Of a DNA stretch of 64,000 nucleotides, positions 51,998 through 61,156 are shown piece after piece. Below the pieces are notes generated by a model, which searched no databases, was not told where the DNA came from, and worked only from the letters and a program-made list of their open reading frames with translations. The translations under genes were made by a program, and so were the position numbers. The stretch covers positions 153,153 to 217,152 of the forward strand of contig CBCYME010000012.1 of the NCBI GenBank assembly GCA_965183835.1, read 5' to 3'. Positions within the stretch are counted from its first letter, which is position 1; each line of letters begins with the position of its first letter. This DNA comes from OMPR01 sp965183835 (lineage in GTDB: Bacteria; Pseudomonadota; Alphaproteobacteria; Rhodobacterales; Rhodobacteraceae).

Positions 51998-52784
51998 CTA
52001 GGCTCTGGACCCATTAATCCGCTTGAGGCCATCAGGCCTGCGTGATTCAAGATCCCAAAGCTTTGGGGGCATAATGAGCAATCTTTACTGGCTGAACGAA
52101 GATCAGATGGCGCGGCTCCGGTCGTATTTTCCGAAGAGCCATGGTGTGCCACGCGTTGATGATCGACGCGTGCTCATTGGTATTATCTTCATCAATCGCA
52201 ATGGGTTGCGGTGGTGTGATGCTCCCAAGGAGTATGGGCCTCCTAAGACGCTTTATAACCGCTGGAAACGGTGGAGCGATATGGGTGTGTTCGCGAGGAT
52301 CATGACGGGACTGGCTGCTGAGGCACCCGATAATCAAACAATCTCTATCGACGCGACTTACCTCAAAGCCCACCGCACGGCCTCAAGCCTGCGGTTAAAA
52401 AAAGGGGGCGTGGCAGGCTGATCGGACGGACAAAAGGTGGTATGAACACGAAGTTGCACGCCGTCACCGACACGATTGGACGGCCGATCCGGTTCTTCAT
52501 GACCGCAGGCCAAGTCAGCGACTTACACTGGAGCCAGAGCCCTAATGGCAAGCCTACCTGCCGCCGACTGGTTATTGGGAGACCGAGGATATGACGCGGA
52601 TTGGTTCCGGGAGGTCCTTGTAGATAAGGGAATAACGCCCTGCATCCCGGGACGAAAGTCGCGCGCCAAGCCCGTCAAATATGACAAGCGTCGCTATAAA
52701 CGACGCAACCGCATCGAGATAATGTTTGGCCGCTTGAAAGACTGGCGACGGATCGCTACCAGATACGACCGATGCCCAAAGGTA
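51998..52784 (+). mobile_element. IS5-family (IS427-like) insertion sequence, copy 2, degenerate
   Basis: Same element type and orientation as copy 1, starting at CTAG with the left inverted repeat TAGGCTCTGGACCC. The right end is missing: homology stops after CCCAAAGGT (about 52784), before the last 12 codons and right repeat. Transposase frames are 52074..52421 and 52545..52802, with a -1 slip site AAAAAAAGGGGG and an additional single-base insertion near 52526 (GACTTACACT against GACTACACT). It interrupts hsdR. Confidence 0.85.
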
Positions 52785-53310
52785 GCTTTGCACCAGATTT
52801 GATGACCGCTTCGGACTAGGGACCGTCGTCGGGATCGGAGCGACGACACCCTTGGAAGTGCTTTCAAACTGGCTTTAAAGATCGTTCCAACACCGCCGCT
52901 AGCATGACGTTCTAGACCTCTTGCCAAACCCGATACGGCGGACATAATGTCCGTACGCACTCAAAATGAGTTGCTGCAAATATCTCTGTTACAGTTTGCA
53001 AAAATCCCTGTCGCGCTACACCTGTTGTTATGAGACACCTATTATTGCAGTAACCGGAAGAGGCAGGATGATGCCGGAAGAACCCGGACAGGATCAATAA
53101 AAAAAGGGGGTTGAGACCTTGTGCAGCCCAAAACTGACCGGACCCCTAGTGTTTTTCAAAAAGGCTTCAAACAGGGTTCACAGGAGGTTCAACGCATTTT
53201 GCAACAGAGATACTTGCAAACTCGTCAAAGGCCCTGTGAACCCTTTTAAATAGGGCTTTAGGGTAGATCCACCCCTGCCCTAACCTCCAAAAACTAAGAA
53301 TTTTGACATT

Positions 53311-53340
53311 CTGAACTGGGAAATCCTGTTCCCAGTTCAG
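53311..53340. repeat. 12-bp palindrome preceding the heptamer array
   Basis: CTGAACTGGGAA at 53311..53322 and TTCCCAGTTCAG at 53329..53340 are exact complements around a 6-base loop. Each arm contains one copy of the unit of the following array, one in inverted orientation. Confidence 0.85.
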
Positions 53341-53342
53341 TT

Positions 53343-53410
53343 CCCAGTTCCCAGTTCCCAGTTCCCAGTTCCCAGTTCCCAGTTCCCAGTTCCCAGTTCC
53401 CAGTTCCCAG
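53343..53410 (+). repeat. Tandem array of the heptamer CCCAGTT, 9.7 copies
   Basis: Nine perfect copies of CCCAGTT plus CCCAG, without a mismatch. An inverted copy (AACTGGG) lies in the left palindrome arm and another at 53474..53480. Units of seven bases do not keep a reading frame and no ORF covers the array. Perfect identity suggests recent expansion by slippage. Confidence 0.95.
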
Positions 53411-53680
53411 AAGCGGAAAAGCGCAATGATTACAGTAGTAAAGCTGTAGCATCATTCATTTACTTTAGATCTAAACTGGGAACCGGTTTTTGACACATGC
53501 GGCGGTTCTTAACGCGTAAATGTCACCAAACCCGACATTCGACACACAGCCCAGAACCTCTGGTAGCCTGAGTTCTGCTAAGCGGGACAAAACGACCATT
53601 GGCGTCGCACCAGAGAATGGCCGCAAACTCTCATGTCCTGAGATTGAGATTCGTTCGAAATCGAACAACGTAACAGCGCC

Positions 53681-54568
53681 CTACATCGTCAGACCTCTCG
53701 CCTCGGCAAGACCATCACTGTCAGTCATTGAACAACAAACGCTGGCCAAAGTGCGGGGTTGCTCATAAGGCCAGGGCGTTCCTCGGTGCATTGTGGCGCG
53801 CTGATCCCAGATCAGTACATCGCCAACCTGCCAGGTATGGGAATAGACAAACCGCGGTTGGGTACAAAACGCCATCACCTCATCGACAAGCGCCTCCCCT
53901 TCTGATGCCGCCATGCCCTCTACATCATAGACATGGGACGCGATGAACAATGCCTCGCGCCCGTTCACCGGGTTCTTCCAGACGGCAGGCCAGCGTTGTG
54001 CGGGCCATTTGTTGAACAGTGGCAAGTTTGCCAGCTCCATTGAAATCCGCTCGCGCGAACGACGGTAGTTGTGCCCAAGGATGCGCCCTTCGATCTGTGA
54101 TCTCAATTCGCTTGGCATCGCGGCCCACGCCGCACGTGTCGAGGCCAATTCGGTTTGCCCGCCTTCAGTGGTGACAACTTTGGCCGTCAGGATGTTGCAC
54201 AGGGATGGCGTTGGCATGAAGGTCGAGTCGATATGCCACTGCTGGTTCGCCTTCAGATGCAGTGTATGCAAGTCCATCGCGCCGGTGACACCACCTTTGG
54301 TTTCGTTAGAGACCAGAGCAACCTCCGGGCCCTCCCCCGGAGCGCGTTCATCTTTCTTGCGGTCTTCTATGGGGCCGAACATTTCAGCAAGTCGCATGTG
54401 ATCCGGCCCAGAAAGATCCTGACCATGAAACAACAAGGCCGAGTGTTCCTCAAACATCGCCCGCAGGGCGGGGAAATCGGTGTCTGGTGAAACCTCCGAC
54501 AAGTCGATGCCGTGCACAGTAACGCCAAAGCTGTCGGTAAGTGGGGTTGTGTCGAAGCGAGGTGACAT
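53681..54568 (-). CDS. TauD/TfdA family Fe(II)/2-oxoglutarate dioxygenase
   Basis: About 295 residues. The facial triad is visible: HxD in WHIDSTFMPTPS and the distal His in RATMHRGTPWPYE, with the 2-oxoglutarate-binding Arg in PRTLASVCC. N-terminal GVTVHGIDLSEVSPDTDF is typical. Family members act on taurine, 2,4-D-like aryloxy acids, alkylsulfates or similar; substrate is unknown. AGGAC precedes ATG 54568; ATG 54589 and 54601 are alternatives. It is divergent from a LysR gene with a palindrome between. Confidence 0.88.
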   Translation of the reverse strand: MSPRFDTTPLTDSFGVTVHGIDLSEVSPDTDFPALRAMFEEHSALLFHGQDLSGPDHMRLAEMFGPIEDRKKDERAPGEGPEVALVSNETKGGVTGAMDLHTLHLKANQQWHIDSTFMPTPSLCNILTAKVVTTEGGQTELASTRAAWAAMPSELRSQIEGRILGHNYRRSRERISMELANLPLFNKWPAQRWPAVWKNPVNGREALFIASHVYDVEGMAASEGEALVDEVMAFCTQPRFVYSHTWQVGDVLIWDQRATMHRGTPWPYEQPRTLASVCCSMTDSDGLAEARGLTM

Positions 54569-54645
54569 GGGTGTGTCCTGTTCAATCATGTGTATCGACA
54601 TACTACGGCGACCAACTTGCCTGTAAACTTGCTATTTTTGCATGG

Positions 54646-54670
54646 CTTGCATAGTGATAAGCTATGCAAG
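54646..54670. promoter_or_regulatory. 9-bp palindrome overlapping the LysR start
   Basis: CTTGCATAG (54646..54654) and CTATGCAAG (54662..54670) are exact complements around 7 bases. The right arm contains the ATG of the LysR gene (54664), and the site lies about 80 bases upstream of the divergent TauD start. It contains the T-N11-A layout of LysR-type binding sites, which suggests autoregulation plus control of the dioxygenase gene. Confidence 0.7.
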
Positions 54671-55596
54671 GACGATTTCGCCGTATTCAGCACCTTCTCA
54701 ATGCCCTGCCCGTTCTTGAGGCTTCGGTTCGGCTTGGCAGCTTCACCAAGGCTGGCGAACAACTCGGGCTCAGCCAGCCTACGGTCAGTCGCCATATCTC
54801 AAATCTCGAAGACCATCTTGGGGTTCCCCTGTTCATCCGGCAGCACAAGAAACTAACGGCGACCAGAAACGCTCGTGAGCTGGCCCGCGCAACGGACCTT
54901 GGGCTGTCGCACATAGATTCCGCTGTCCGAAAAACCATGATGGAGGCCACGGCAGAAGGGTTGCGAATTGCCTGCACGCAAAGCTTTGCAAATTGCTGGC
55001 TGCTGCCCCGGTTCTCCGATCTGCGGCGGGCAGCCGGAGACAGTCAAATCCATCTTCTGGCGTCCCATTGGCTTGATTATATCGACTTGGACAGTGTCGA
55101 CATGATCATCCACTGGCGCCGAACGGGATGGGCGCGATGGCCGATACAACGGCTGTTCGACGAGGTGACATTTCCGGTTTGTGCGCCTGATTACCTTGCG
55201 TGCAATCCGTCACTGCATAATTGTCTGAGTGATCCAGCCCAGCTGCCGAATTTCGACCTTCTGCACTACGAAGAACGCCCGACAGAGTTTGTCAGCTGGG
55301 CGGATTGGTTCAACAACTTCGGCTGCGGGTTCTCTCGGCAAGAGGCGGGCTATCGGTTTTCGGACTATCAGTTCATGCTGAAGGCTGCGATGGACGGCGA
55401 AGGCGTGGCTCTTGCTTGGCAACACTTGGCCGCCGATCAGATTGCATCTGGTGAATTGGTGCAGGTTGGGCCAGCCTATCGAAGGCCGGACGCAGGCTAC
55501 TTTCTGGAGTACAAAAAGGACGGGACCAACCCAGATCAGCTAGGCCGCATTTTATCATGGTTTCTCCAGGCGACAAACAGCCCCTCTCCAACATAG
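54664..55596 (+). CDS. LysR-family transcriptional regulator
   Basis: 310 residues. N-terminal helix-turn-helix ASVRLGSFTKAGEQLGLSQPTVSRHISNLEDHLGVPLF is canonical, followed by a LysR substrate domain (LRIACTQSFANCWLLPRFSDL, VTFPVCAPDYLA). Divergent from the TauD dioxygenase, so it likely controls it. No Shine-Dalgarno is evident; the start lies in a palindrome, so a leaderless transcript is possible. Confidence 0.9.
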   Translation: MQGRFRRIQHLLNALPVLEASVRLGSFTKAGEQLGLSQPTVSRHISNLEDHLGVPLFIRQHKKLTATRNARELARATDLGLSHIDSAVRKTMMEATAEGLRIACTQSFANCWLLPRFSDLRRAAGDSQIHLLASHWLDYIDLDSVDMIIHWRRTGWARWPIQRLFDEVTFPVCAPDYLACNPSLHNCLSDPAQLPNFDLLHYEERPTEFVSWADWFNNFGCGFSRQEAGYRFSDYQFMLKAAMDGEGVALAWQHLAADQIASGELVQVGPAYRRPDAGYFLEYKKDGTNPDQLGRILSWFLQATNSPSPT

Positions 55597-55791
55597 GGCT
55601 CGTCAGCTCCCCAAAAGCGGTCATTTGTCCACTCTGCAGTATCGGTCAATCAGGGCTCTTGGACGAAGCCGCTCGCGCGGCACTGGCGCTTGTGGCAAGT
55701 GTATTCAAGCATCCCACATGTTGGCGGATTTTGCGATCTGGCTGATCTGTTTGACGATTGAGGTTTCTCAATCGACAGACAGGAGGATTTC

Positions 55792-56679
55792 ATGGTCAGC
55801 GAGAGAACAACGCCGCTTCGTGAGCGGATGATCGAAGATATGCGCATTCGGGGTTTAGGGCCGCAATCTCAACGGGCGCATATTCGGGCGATCAAGGATT
55901 TTGCCGGATTTCTGAAGCATTCACCAGATACGGCGACACCCGAGGAGCTGCGCGCGTATCAGCTTCACATGACAGATACCGAGGTCACGCCCTCGGTCTA
56001 CAATGCCCGCATCACTGCCTTGCGTTTCTTTTTCTCGATGACCTGCGGGCGTGATGGGATGAAGAAGTACATGCAATTCCGCACCGAGCCGCGCAAACTG
56101 CCTGCTGTGCTCAGCGTCGAAGAGGTTTCAGAACTTTTGGCGGTGGCACCGGGTCCGGGGCTCAAATATCGAGCGGCACTCAGTATCTCTTATGGTGCTG
56201 GCCTGCGCGCCTCTGAGGTCTGCAATCTCACGACCAGTGATATCGACAGTGATCGAATGTTGATCCATGTCGTGCAGGGCAAGGGGCGTAAAGACCGCAA
56301 GGTGATGCTGTCACCTGGATTGCTCGACCTGTTGCGTGATTATTGGTGCGAAGCACGTCCCGAGGGCTGGATGTTCCCCGGCAAGCCAAAGATCAACCCG
56401 ATCTCACCCCGCCAGTTGAACAGGGCATTTACGTCCGCCAAGCGCATGGCCGGGATCAACAGACCCGCAACGCTGCACACACTACGGCACAGCTTTGCCA
56501 CCCATTTGCTGGAAGCCGGGACAGATGTTCGGGTGATCCAAGTGCTGCTTGGCCATGCCAAGCTGACGACCACAGCCCAGTACACCAAAGTCGCCACCAA
56601 GATGATCCGGGATACGACCAGCCCGTTTGAAGCCCTCAAACAATTGAACCTGCAGACACGCAAGAAGCGACCCGGATGA
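55792..56679 (+). CDS. Tyrosine recombinase (phage-type integrase)
   Basis: 295 residues. The SAM-like N-terminal core (SQRAHIRAIKDFAGFLKHSP) precedes a catalytic domain with Arg in GAGLRASEVCNL, HTLRHSFATHLLE (His-x-x-Arg), HAK in LLGHAKLTTTAQYTKV and the final Tyr nucleophile in AQYTKVA. AGGAGG before ATG 55792 is a strong site. It ends 10 bases before the IS91-type transposase, the usual two-gene layout of some IS91 elements. Confidence 0.92.
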   Translation: MVSERTTPLRERMIEDMRIRGLGPQSQRAHIRAIKDFAGFLKHSPDTATPEELRAYQLHMTDTEVTPSVYNARITALRFFFSMTCGRDGMKKYMQFRTEPRKLPAVLSVEEVSELLAVAPGPGLKYRAALSISYGAGLRASEVCNLTTSDIDSDRMLIHVVQGKGRKDRKVMLSPGLLDLLRDYWCEARPEGWMFPGKPKINPISPRQLNRAFTSAKRMAGINRPATLHTLRHSFATHLLEAGTDVRVIQVLLGHAKLTTTAQYTKVATKMIRDTTSPFEALKQLNLQTRKKRPG

Positions 56680-56689
56680 CGGACGGGGA

Positions 56690-57883
56690 TTGCCCCGCCC
56701 AAGGCTGGAGGTTGCTGACATATTCCGCAAGCACGGTCCCGCGTGGCGGCGGGCCAATGCAGGGCATGTCAGCCTGAGCCAGCTGAAGGTGATGTCGGCG
56801 ATAGAGGCCTGCCGGACCGAGGCACTCGGTGGGCATGTGGCAGCCTGCACCAAGTGCGATCACCAGCATATCGCCTACAATAGCTGCAAGAACCGGCATT
56901 GCCCGAAGTGTCAGGGACCTGCTGCGCGTGACTGGATGGCGGCACGGGCCGAAGACTTGCTGCCCGTTGAGTACTTCCATGTGGTCTTCACCCTGCCAGC
57001 CGAGATTGCCCGCATCGCCCTTTGGAACAAGCGGGCCGTCTACGGCCTGCTGTTCCGGGCGTCCGCCGAGACCGTGATGACCATCGCCGCTGATCCCAAG
57101 CGCATGGGTGCTCGCGTTGGCATGACCAGCGTGCTGCATACTTGGGGATCTGCGCTGACGCATCATCCCCACATTCACATGATCGTCCCGGGCGGCGGCC
57201 TGTCACCGGGTGGCACTCGGTGGATCGCCAGCAAACCGGGCTTCTTCCTGCATGTGCGAGTGTTGTCGCGCCTGTTCCGACGCCTGTTCATCGAAGGGTT
57301 GATGGCGCTGCATCGCTCGGGTGATCTGGCGTTTTATAGTGACCTAAAAGGGCTGGCTAAAACCGGTGCATTTGCAAACTGGTTGGCCCCGTTCCGCAAA
57401 ATTGAATGGGTGGTCTATGCCAAACCACCCTTCGGCGGACCGGAGGCAGTTCTGGCCTACCTCAGTCGTTACACGCACCGTGTCGCAATCTCGAACCAGC
57501 GCCTCGTCTGCGCCGATGCAAACGCCGTAGCGTTCCGATGGAAGGACTATCGCATCAAGAGTGGTGACCGACAAAAGGTGATGCGTTTGCCCACAGAAGA
57601 GTTCATCCGACGGTTCCTGATGCATGTTCTGCCCGACGGGTTCCACCGCATCCGACATTACGGTTTGCTGGCTTCCGCTCAACGCAAGGCCAACATCGCA
57701 AAGGTCCGTGCCCTGATTGGGGCAAGCGCTCCAGAACAAGAACCACGCTACGCCGATGATCCCGCACCACTTGCATTGCGGGAACCATGCCCCTGTTGTG
57801 GTGGCACGATGCTGATCATCGAAACATTCAAACGCGGGCAGATTCCCCGATCCCGCGCCCCACCAAGGAAACAGGCCGCATGA
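56690..57883 (+). CDS. IS91-family (HUH, Y2-type) transposase
   Basis: 397 residues. The N-terminal zinc ribbon is CTKCDHQHIAYNSCKNRHCPKCQG, and the HUH motif is in THHPHIHMIVPGGG. The nucleophilic Tyr region reads YLSRYTHRVAISNQRL. Replication is rolling-circle, inserting next to short target tetranucleotides without duplications. TTG 56690 is the likely start, directly after the recombinase. A second zinc cluster CPCCGG lies at the C-terminus. Confidence 0.92.
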   Translation: MPRPRLEVADIFRKHGPAWRRANAGHVSLSQLKVMSAIEACRTEALGGHVAACTKCDHQHIAYNSCKNRHCPKCQGPAARDWMAARAEDLLPVEYFHVVFTLPAEIARIALWNKRAVYGLLFRASAETVMTIAADPKRMGARVGMTSVLHTWGSALTHHPHIHMIVPGGGLSPGGTRWIASKPGFFLHVRVLSRLFRRLFIEGLMALHRSGDLAFYSDLKGLAKTGAFANWLAPFRKIEWVVYAKPPFGGPEAVLAYLSRYTHRVAISNQRLVCADANAVAFRWKDYRIKSGDRQKVMRLPTEEFIRRFLMHVLPDGFHRIRHYGLLASAQRKANIAKVRALIGASAPEQEPRYADDPAPLALREPCPCCGGTMLIIETFKRGQIPRSRAPPRKQAA

Positions 57884-58409
57884 TCAATTGCCCGTTCATC
57901 TCATCCTATGCAAACCGGTTGCTTCAGCGACAACGGCCAAAATCCGTTGTGCGCAGCGATCCCAGAAGTCACATAAAAGGTGCAAATCGACAGCGCACTA
58001 GGCCAATTCCACGGCAACCGCGCTTGCCGAACGGCAAAACAGCCACCTTCAATCCGCAAAACAACGCATCCGCAGCAGCTTCAAAACCAGCCCACAGCGC
58101 TCTTTCCCCATAGATACCGCCCAGCCCCCGCGGCTTCCTCCCTGAGAGATTTTCCAACGCGGGCCACCCTCTCGCCAAGCCGCAACCGCACACTCTGGCC
58201 CGCATCAGAAAATCTTCATCACTGCTGCCGTTCGCCGCACCAGGTGTGGAGGCTGCAGGCAGCCCGAAGCTGCCGTTGTCGGTCTGCACATCGGGCAGGT
58301 ACAAGACATTTGCTGCGCTTGCACAGCTGACTTGCTAAATCGGCGAAAGCAGCCGTTCAATAGTCAACGGGTCTAACCTCAATTGTGCTCGCTGCCCTGC
58401 TGACGGGGT
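57884..58409. other. Gene-free stretch, probably includes IS91-type element end
   Basis: About 526 bases with no convincing ORF. It should include the right end (terminal recognition sequence) of the IS91 element, but I cannot place it exactly. A GC-rich, repeat-like tract (58060..58250) resembles decayed roseobacter intergenic sequence. Near 58340 AAATCGGCGAAAGCAGCCGTTCA is followed by gene-free DNA up to the mobile mystery protein stop. Confidence 0.4.
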
Positions 58410-58856
58410 CTACTCAATATCCCAGAAGTGCGGCGGCAGGTCCTGGAGTTGCTGCACCGTTGTGTCGTCTAGCCAGTCTTGTTGCTCATCTCTAGACCAG
58501 GAGGAAAAACGAGGCTCTTCAAGCGCTAACGCCTTGGCGCGTCGAACGGCCTGGTGGTATTTAAGCTGCTCAATGGGTTCCTGAGGCACAATTGCATAAA
58601 CGAATTCCCCCCCCATCGCCGCTGCAATTCGTTCCATTTGCTTCAGCGATACCGCACCATCCTTTTCACTGCGCTCCGCTTGGTAGATCGCATTACGGCT
58701 AACGCCCTTGCGCATCGCGACGTCTTCGGCGGACATGCCTAAGGCGAGCCGCATGGTCGCAATCCACCCTTTCTCAGGTGAAGGTGGATTGGAGAATTGC
58801 GTTGCAGCCCGGTCTAAAATGCGTGCCAAGCGTCTGCGTTGCATGAAGTCAACCAT
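58410..58856 (-). CDS. Mobile mystery protein A
   Basis: 148 residues. Matches the mobile mystery protein A family (TIGR02612): RRRLARILDRAATQF at the start, then an XRE helix-turn-helix (MRLALGMSAEDVAMRKGVSRNAIYQAERSEKDGAVSLKQMERIAAAMG). It is normally encoded next to mobile mystery protein B, a Fic-domain protein, and the pair behaves like a toxin-antitoxin module. Here B is absent: downstream (lower coordinates) is gene-free and IS91-associated DNA, so the partner may have been lost. Confidence 0.88.
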   Translation of the reverse strand: MVDFMQRRRLARILDRAATQFSNPPSPEKGWIATMRLALGMSAEDVAMRKGVSRNAIYQAERSEKDGAVSLKQMERIAAAMGGEFVYAIVPQEPIEQLKYHQAVRRAKALALEEPRFSSWSRDEQQDWLDDTTVQQLQDLPPHFWDIE

Positions 58857-59008
58857 GGTGCTCTCTGTGCTTTTTCTTAGCGTTTGTTAGATCAATATGG
58901 AGAAATTCTCCGAACCATTCAATTAACAACACAACAAAATTCATATTTTGCACATTTATACCTAAAAAACTTCGTGATACTACCTATATAAATGCTGGAA
59001 GGAGTATC

Positions 59009-59689
59009 ATGTTTAACGTATTTTTATCCCCCGAGGCATTGCCGTTTTCTATTGCGCTAGCTGTAACAGTTGGCTTGTTCATTCTGGAACTGATCAGTGC
59101 ACTTTTGGGCGCAACTGTTCTGGGCCTCGGCGGTGAGGGAGTTAACCTCGACGTGGACGGGGATTTTGATCTGACCGCAGACATCAGTGTGGATTCAGTG
59201 GACTTAGAACCAGGTATCGAGGCTGTGGATGCCCCCAGTTCGCCATCTGATGTGTTAGGCTGGCTCAGTGCACGGGACGTGCCGTTTTTGATTTGGTTGG
59301 TTTCTTTTCTGAACATGTTCGGCCTGTTTGGTCTTGTGCTTCAATCTATATCAACCAGCGTTCTTGGTGCGCCTCTTCCAACCTGGGTCGCGGTCATCAT
59401 TGTGATGGTGCCTGCAATTTCGATCACGCGTATCATTGCCAACCATGTTGCATTGATCATGCCGAAAACCGAAACCAGTGCCATGCGCACACGGTCCTTG
59501 GGCGGGCATCGCGGCACAATCACCCAAGGGACCGCAAGGCGCGGCAAGCCTGCTGAAGCCAAGATCAAGGATCGGCATGGCAACTTTCACTACATTCGCG
59601 TTGAGCCCCTCGAGGATGATGGCATTTTCCCGCAGGGCAGCGACGTAATCCTTATCCGCAAGCGTGGTGACAGTTTCTTTGTCATCTAA
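59009..59689 (+). CDS. YqiJ-like inner-membrane OB-fold protein
   Basis: 226 residues with three hydrophobic helices (ALAVTVGLFILELISALLGATVLG, FLIWLVSFLNMFGLFGLVL, WVAVIIVMVPAISITRIIANH) and a cytoplasmic OB-fold C-terminal part (LGGHRGTITQGTARRGKPAEAKIKDRHGNFHYIRVE). YqiJ-type proteins are usually co-encoded with flotillin-like YqiK and anchor membrane microdomains. The acidic loop LDVDGDFDLTADISVDSVDLE separates the first two helices. Followed by yqiK 47 bases later. Confidence 0.88.
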   Translation: MFNVFLSPEALPFSIALAVTVGLFILELISALLGATVLGLGGEGVNLDVDGDFDLTADISVDSVDLEPGIEAVDAPSSPSDVLGWLSARDVPFLIWLVSFLNMFGLFGLVLQSISTSVLGAPLPTWVAVIIVMVPAISITRIIANHVALIMPKTETSAMRTRSLGGHRGTITQGTARRGKPAEAKIKDRHGNFHYIRVEPLEDDGIFPQGSDVILIRKRGDSFFVI

Positions 59690-59736
59690 GCCACGCCGCG
59701 CCTTTATTAACGATTTAACACAATTAGGAGCACCTT

Positions 59737-61130
59737 ATGGAGCTAACTGAAATTATGGTAATCGCTGGCTTTATTGTTGGCTTGCTGGTTTTTATTGGCA
59801 TGATCATGGCCCGTCTCTACAAACGTGCCACCCGTGAAACCAGTCTGGTAAAAACCGGATCTGGCGGAAAAAGGGTCATTATGGACGGCGGGACAATTGT
59901 CGTCCCCTTCCTGCATGAAATCTCAAAGGTCAACATGAAGACCCTCCGCCTAGAAGTGGCGCGGGTCAATGACCAATCGCTGATCACCAAGGACCGGATG
60001 CGGGTCGATGTTGGGGTTGAGTTTTATGTTTCGGTGAATGCAACCGAAGACGGTATTTCGCGCGCAGCCCAAACGCTTGGCGACCGAACATTCCACGTTG
60101 AGCAGTTGCGCGAAATGATCGAAGGTAAGCTGATTGATGGCTTGCGGGCTGTTGCGGCGCAAATGACCATGGATGACTTGCACGAAAATCGCGCCAGCTT
60201 TGTGCAAGAGGTGCAAAATGCGATTTCTGAGGATCTGCTAAAAAACGGCCTTGAGCTCGAAGCGGTATCTCTAACCGCACTGGACCAGACACCGTTTGAA
60301 CAGTTGGATGAAAACAACGCCTTTAACGCCGTGGGCATGCAAAAGCTCGCCGCTGTCATTGCCACTTCACGCAAGCAGCGTGCCGAGATCACCGCCGAGG
60401 CCGATGTATCGGTTGCGCGCTCTGAGATGGAAGCTGAAAAGCTGAAGTATCAGATTGAGCGTGAGCAACAAGAAGCGTCAATTTCGCAGGTTCGCGAAAT
60501 TCAAACCGCGTGCGCCAGCCAAGAGGCTGAAATTGCACAGAACCAAGAAGCATCAGATCAAGCGAAAGAGCAGGCCCGCATTGAGCGTGAGCGCGCTGTG
60601 CGTGCATCAGAAATTGAGCGCGAGCGTACCATTCGTGAAGCTGAGATCGCCAAAGAGCGTGAACTTGAAGTCGCGGATCAAGAACGACAAATTATCGTTG
60701 CGCGAAAGTCAGAGGAAGAAAGTCAGGCCCGCGCGTCTGCTGATAATGCCCGTGCAGAGGCAAAAAAGGCGTCTGAGGCGATTGAAACCGCGCGAGCCGT
60801 TGCCGAAGCTGAACGCCAAAAGCAGATCGCATTGATCGAGGCGCAGAAAGAGGCCGAGCGTCAGGCAACCGGCGTGCGCCTTGCTGCGGAGGCTGAAAAA
60901 GACGCAGCCAGTGACCGTGCTGCGGCTCTTTTGGAAGAGGCACAGGCTGACGCCAACGCCATCACAATCCGCGCCGAAGCCAAGAAGGCGGACCTGTTGG
61001 CTACGGCTGAAGGCCAGACCGCTATTGCGAACTCTGAAAATGAGCTGAGCGCTGAAATTATTGCGATGAAGATCCGTCTAGCCAGTATCGAGGCGATGCC
61101 TGCGATCATAGCTGAGATGGTCAAGCCAGC
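59737..61130 (+). pseudogene. Flotillin (YqiK-type), 3' end cut by an IS3-family element
   Basis: About 464 residues remain of a SPFH/flotillin. An N-terminal membrane helix (MVIAGFIVGLLVFIGMIMARLY), the SPFH domain (VNMKTLRLEVARVNDQSLITKDRMRVDVGVEFYV), and a long Glu/Ala/Arg coiled coil (about residues 220..430) are all in order. At 61131 an IS3-type element begins, and the ORF runs to 61299 through insertion-sequence DNA. The last part, usually with a glycine-rich tail, is lost and not found on the other side of the IS. Confidence 0.88.
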
Positions 61131-61156
61131 TGACCTGCCCCCCGAGGCTCCCTCAT

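Larger units (their letters stand above)
52785..53680. other. Gene-free stretch with nested inverted repeats
   Basis: About 900 bases without a credible gene. It holds an imperfect inverted pair (52968..53004 and 53193..53224; shared core TATCTCTGTT), an exact 11-bp pair GGGTTCACAGG/CCTGTGAACCC at 53174..53184 and 53233..53243, a 12-bp palindrome (53311..53340) and a 7-bp tandem array. The 3' end, 53490..53680, is featureless. The density of repeats suggests a mobile-element end, attachment region or replication-like element. Confidence 0.55.

Noticed and set aside
53343..53410. CRISPR array
   Set aside because: Units are 7 bases without spacers, so this is a simple tandem repeat. No cas genes are in the window.
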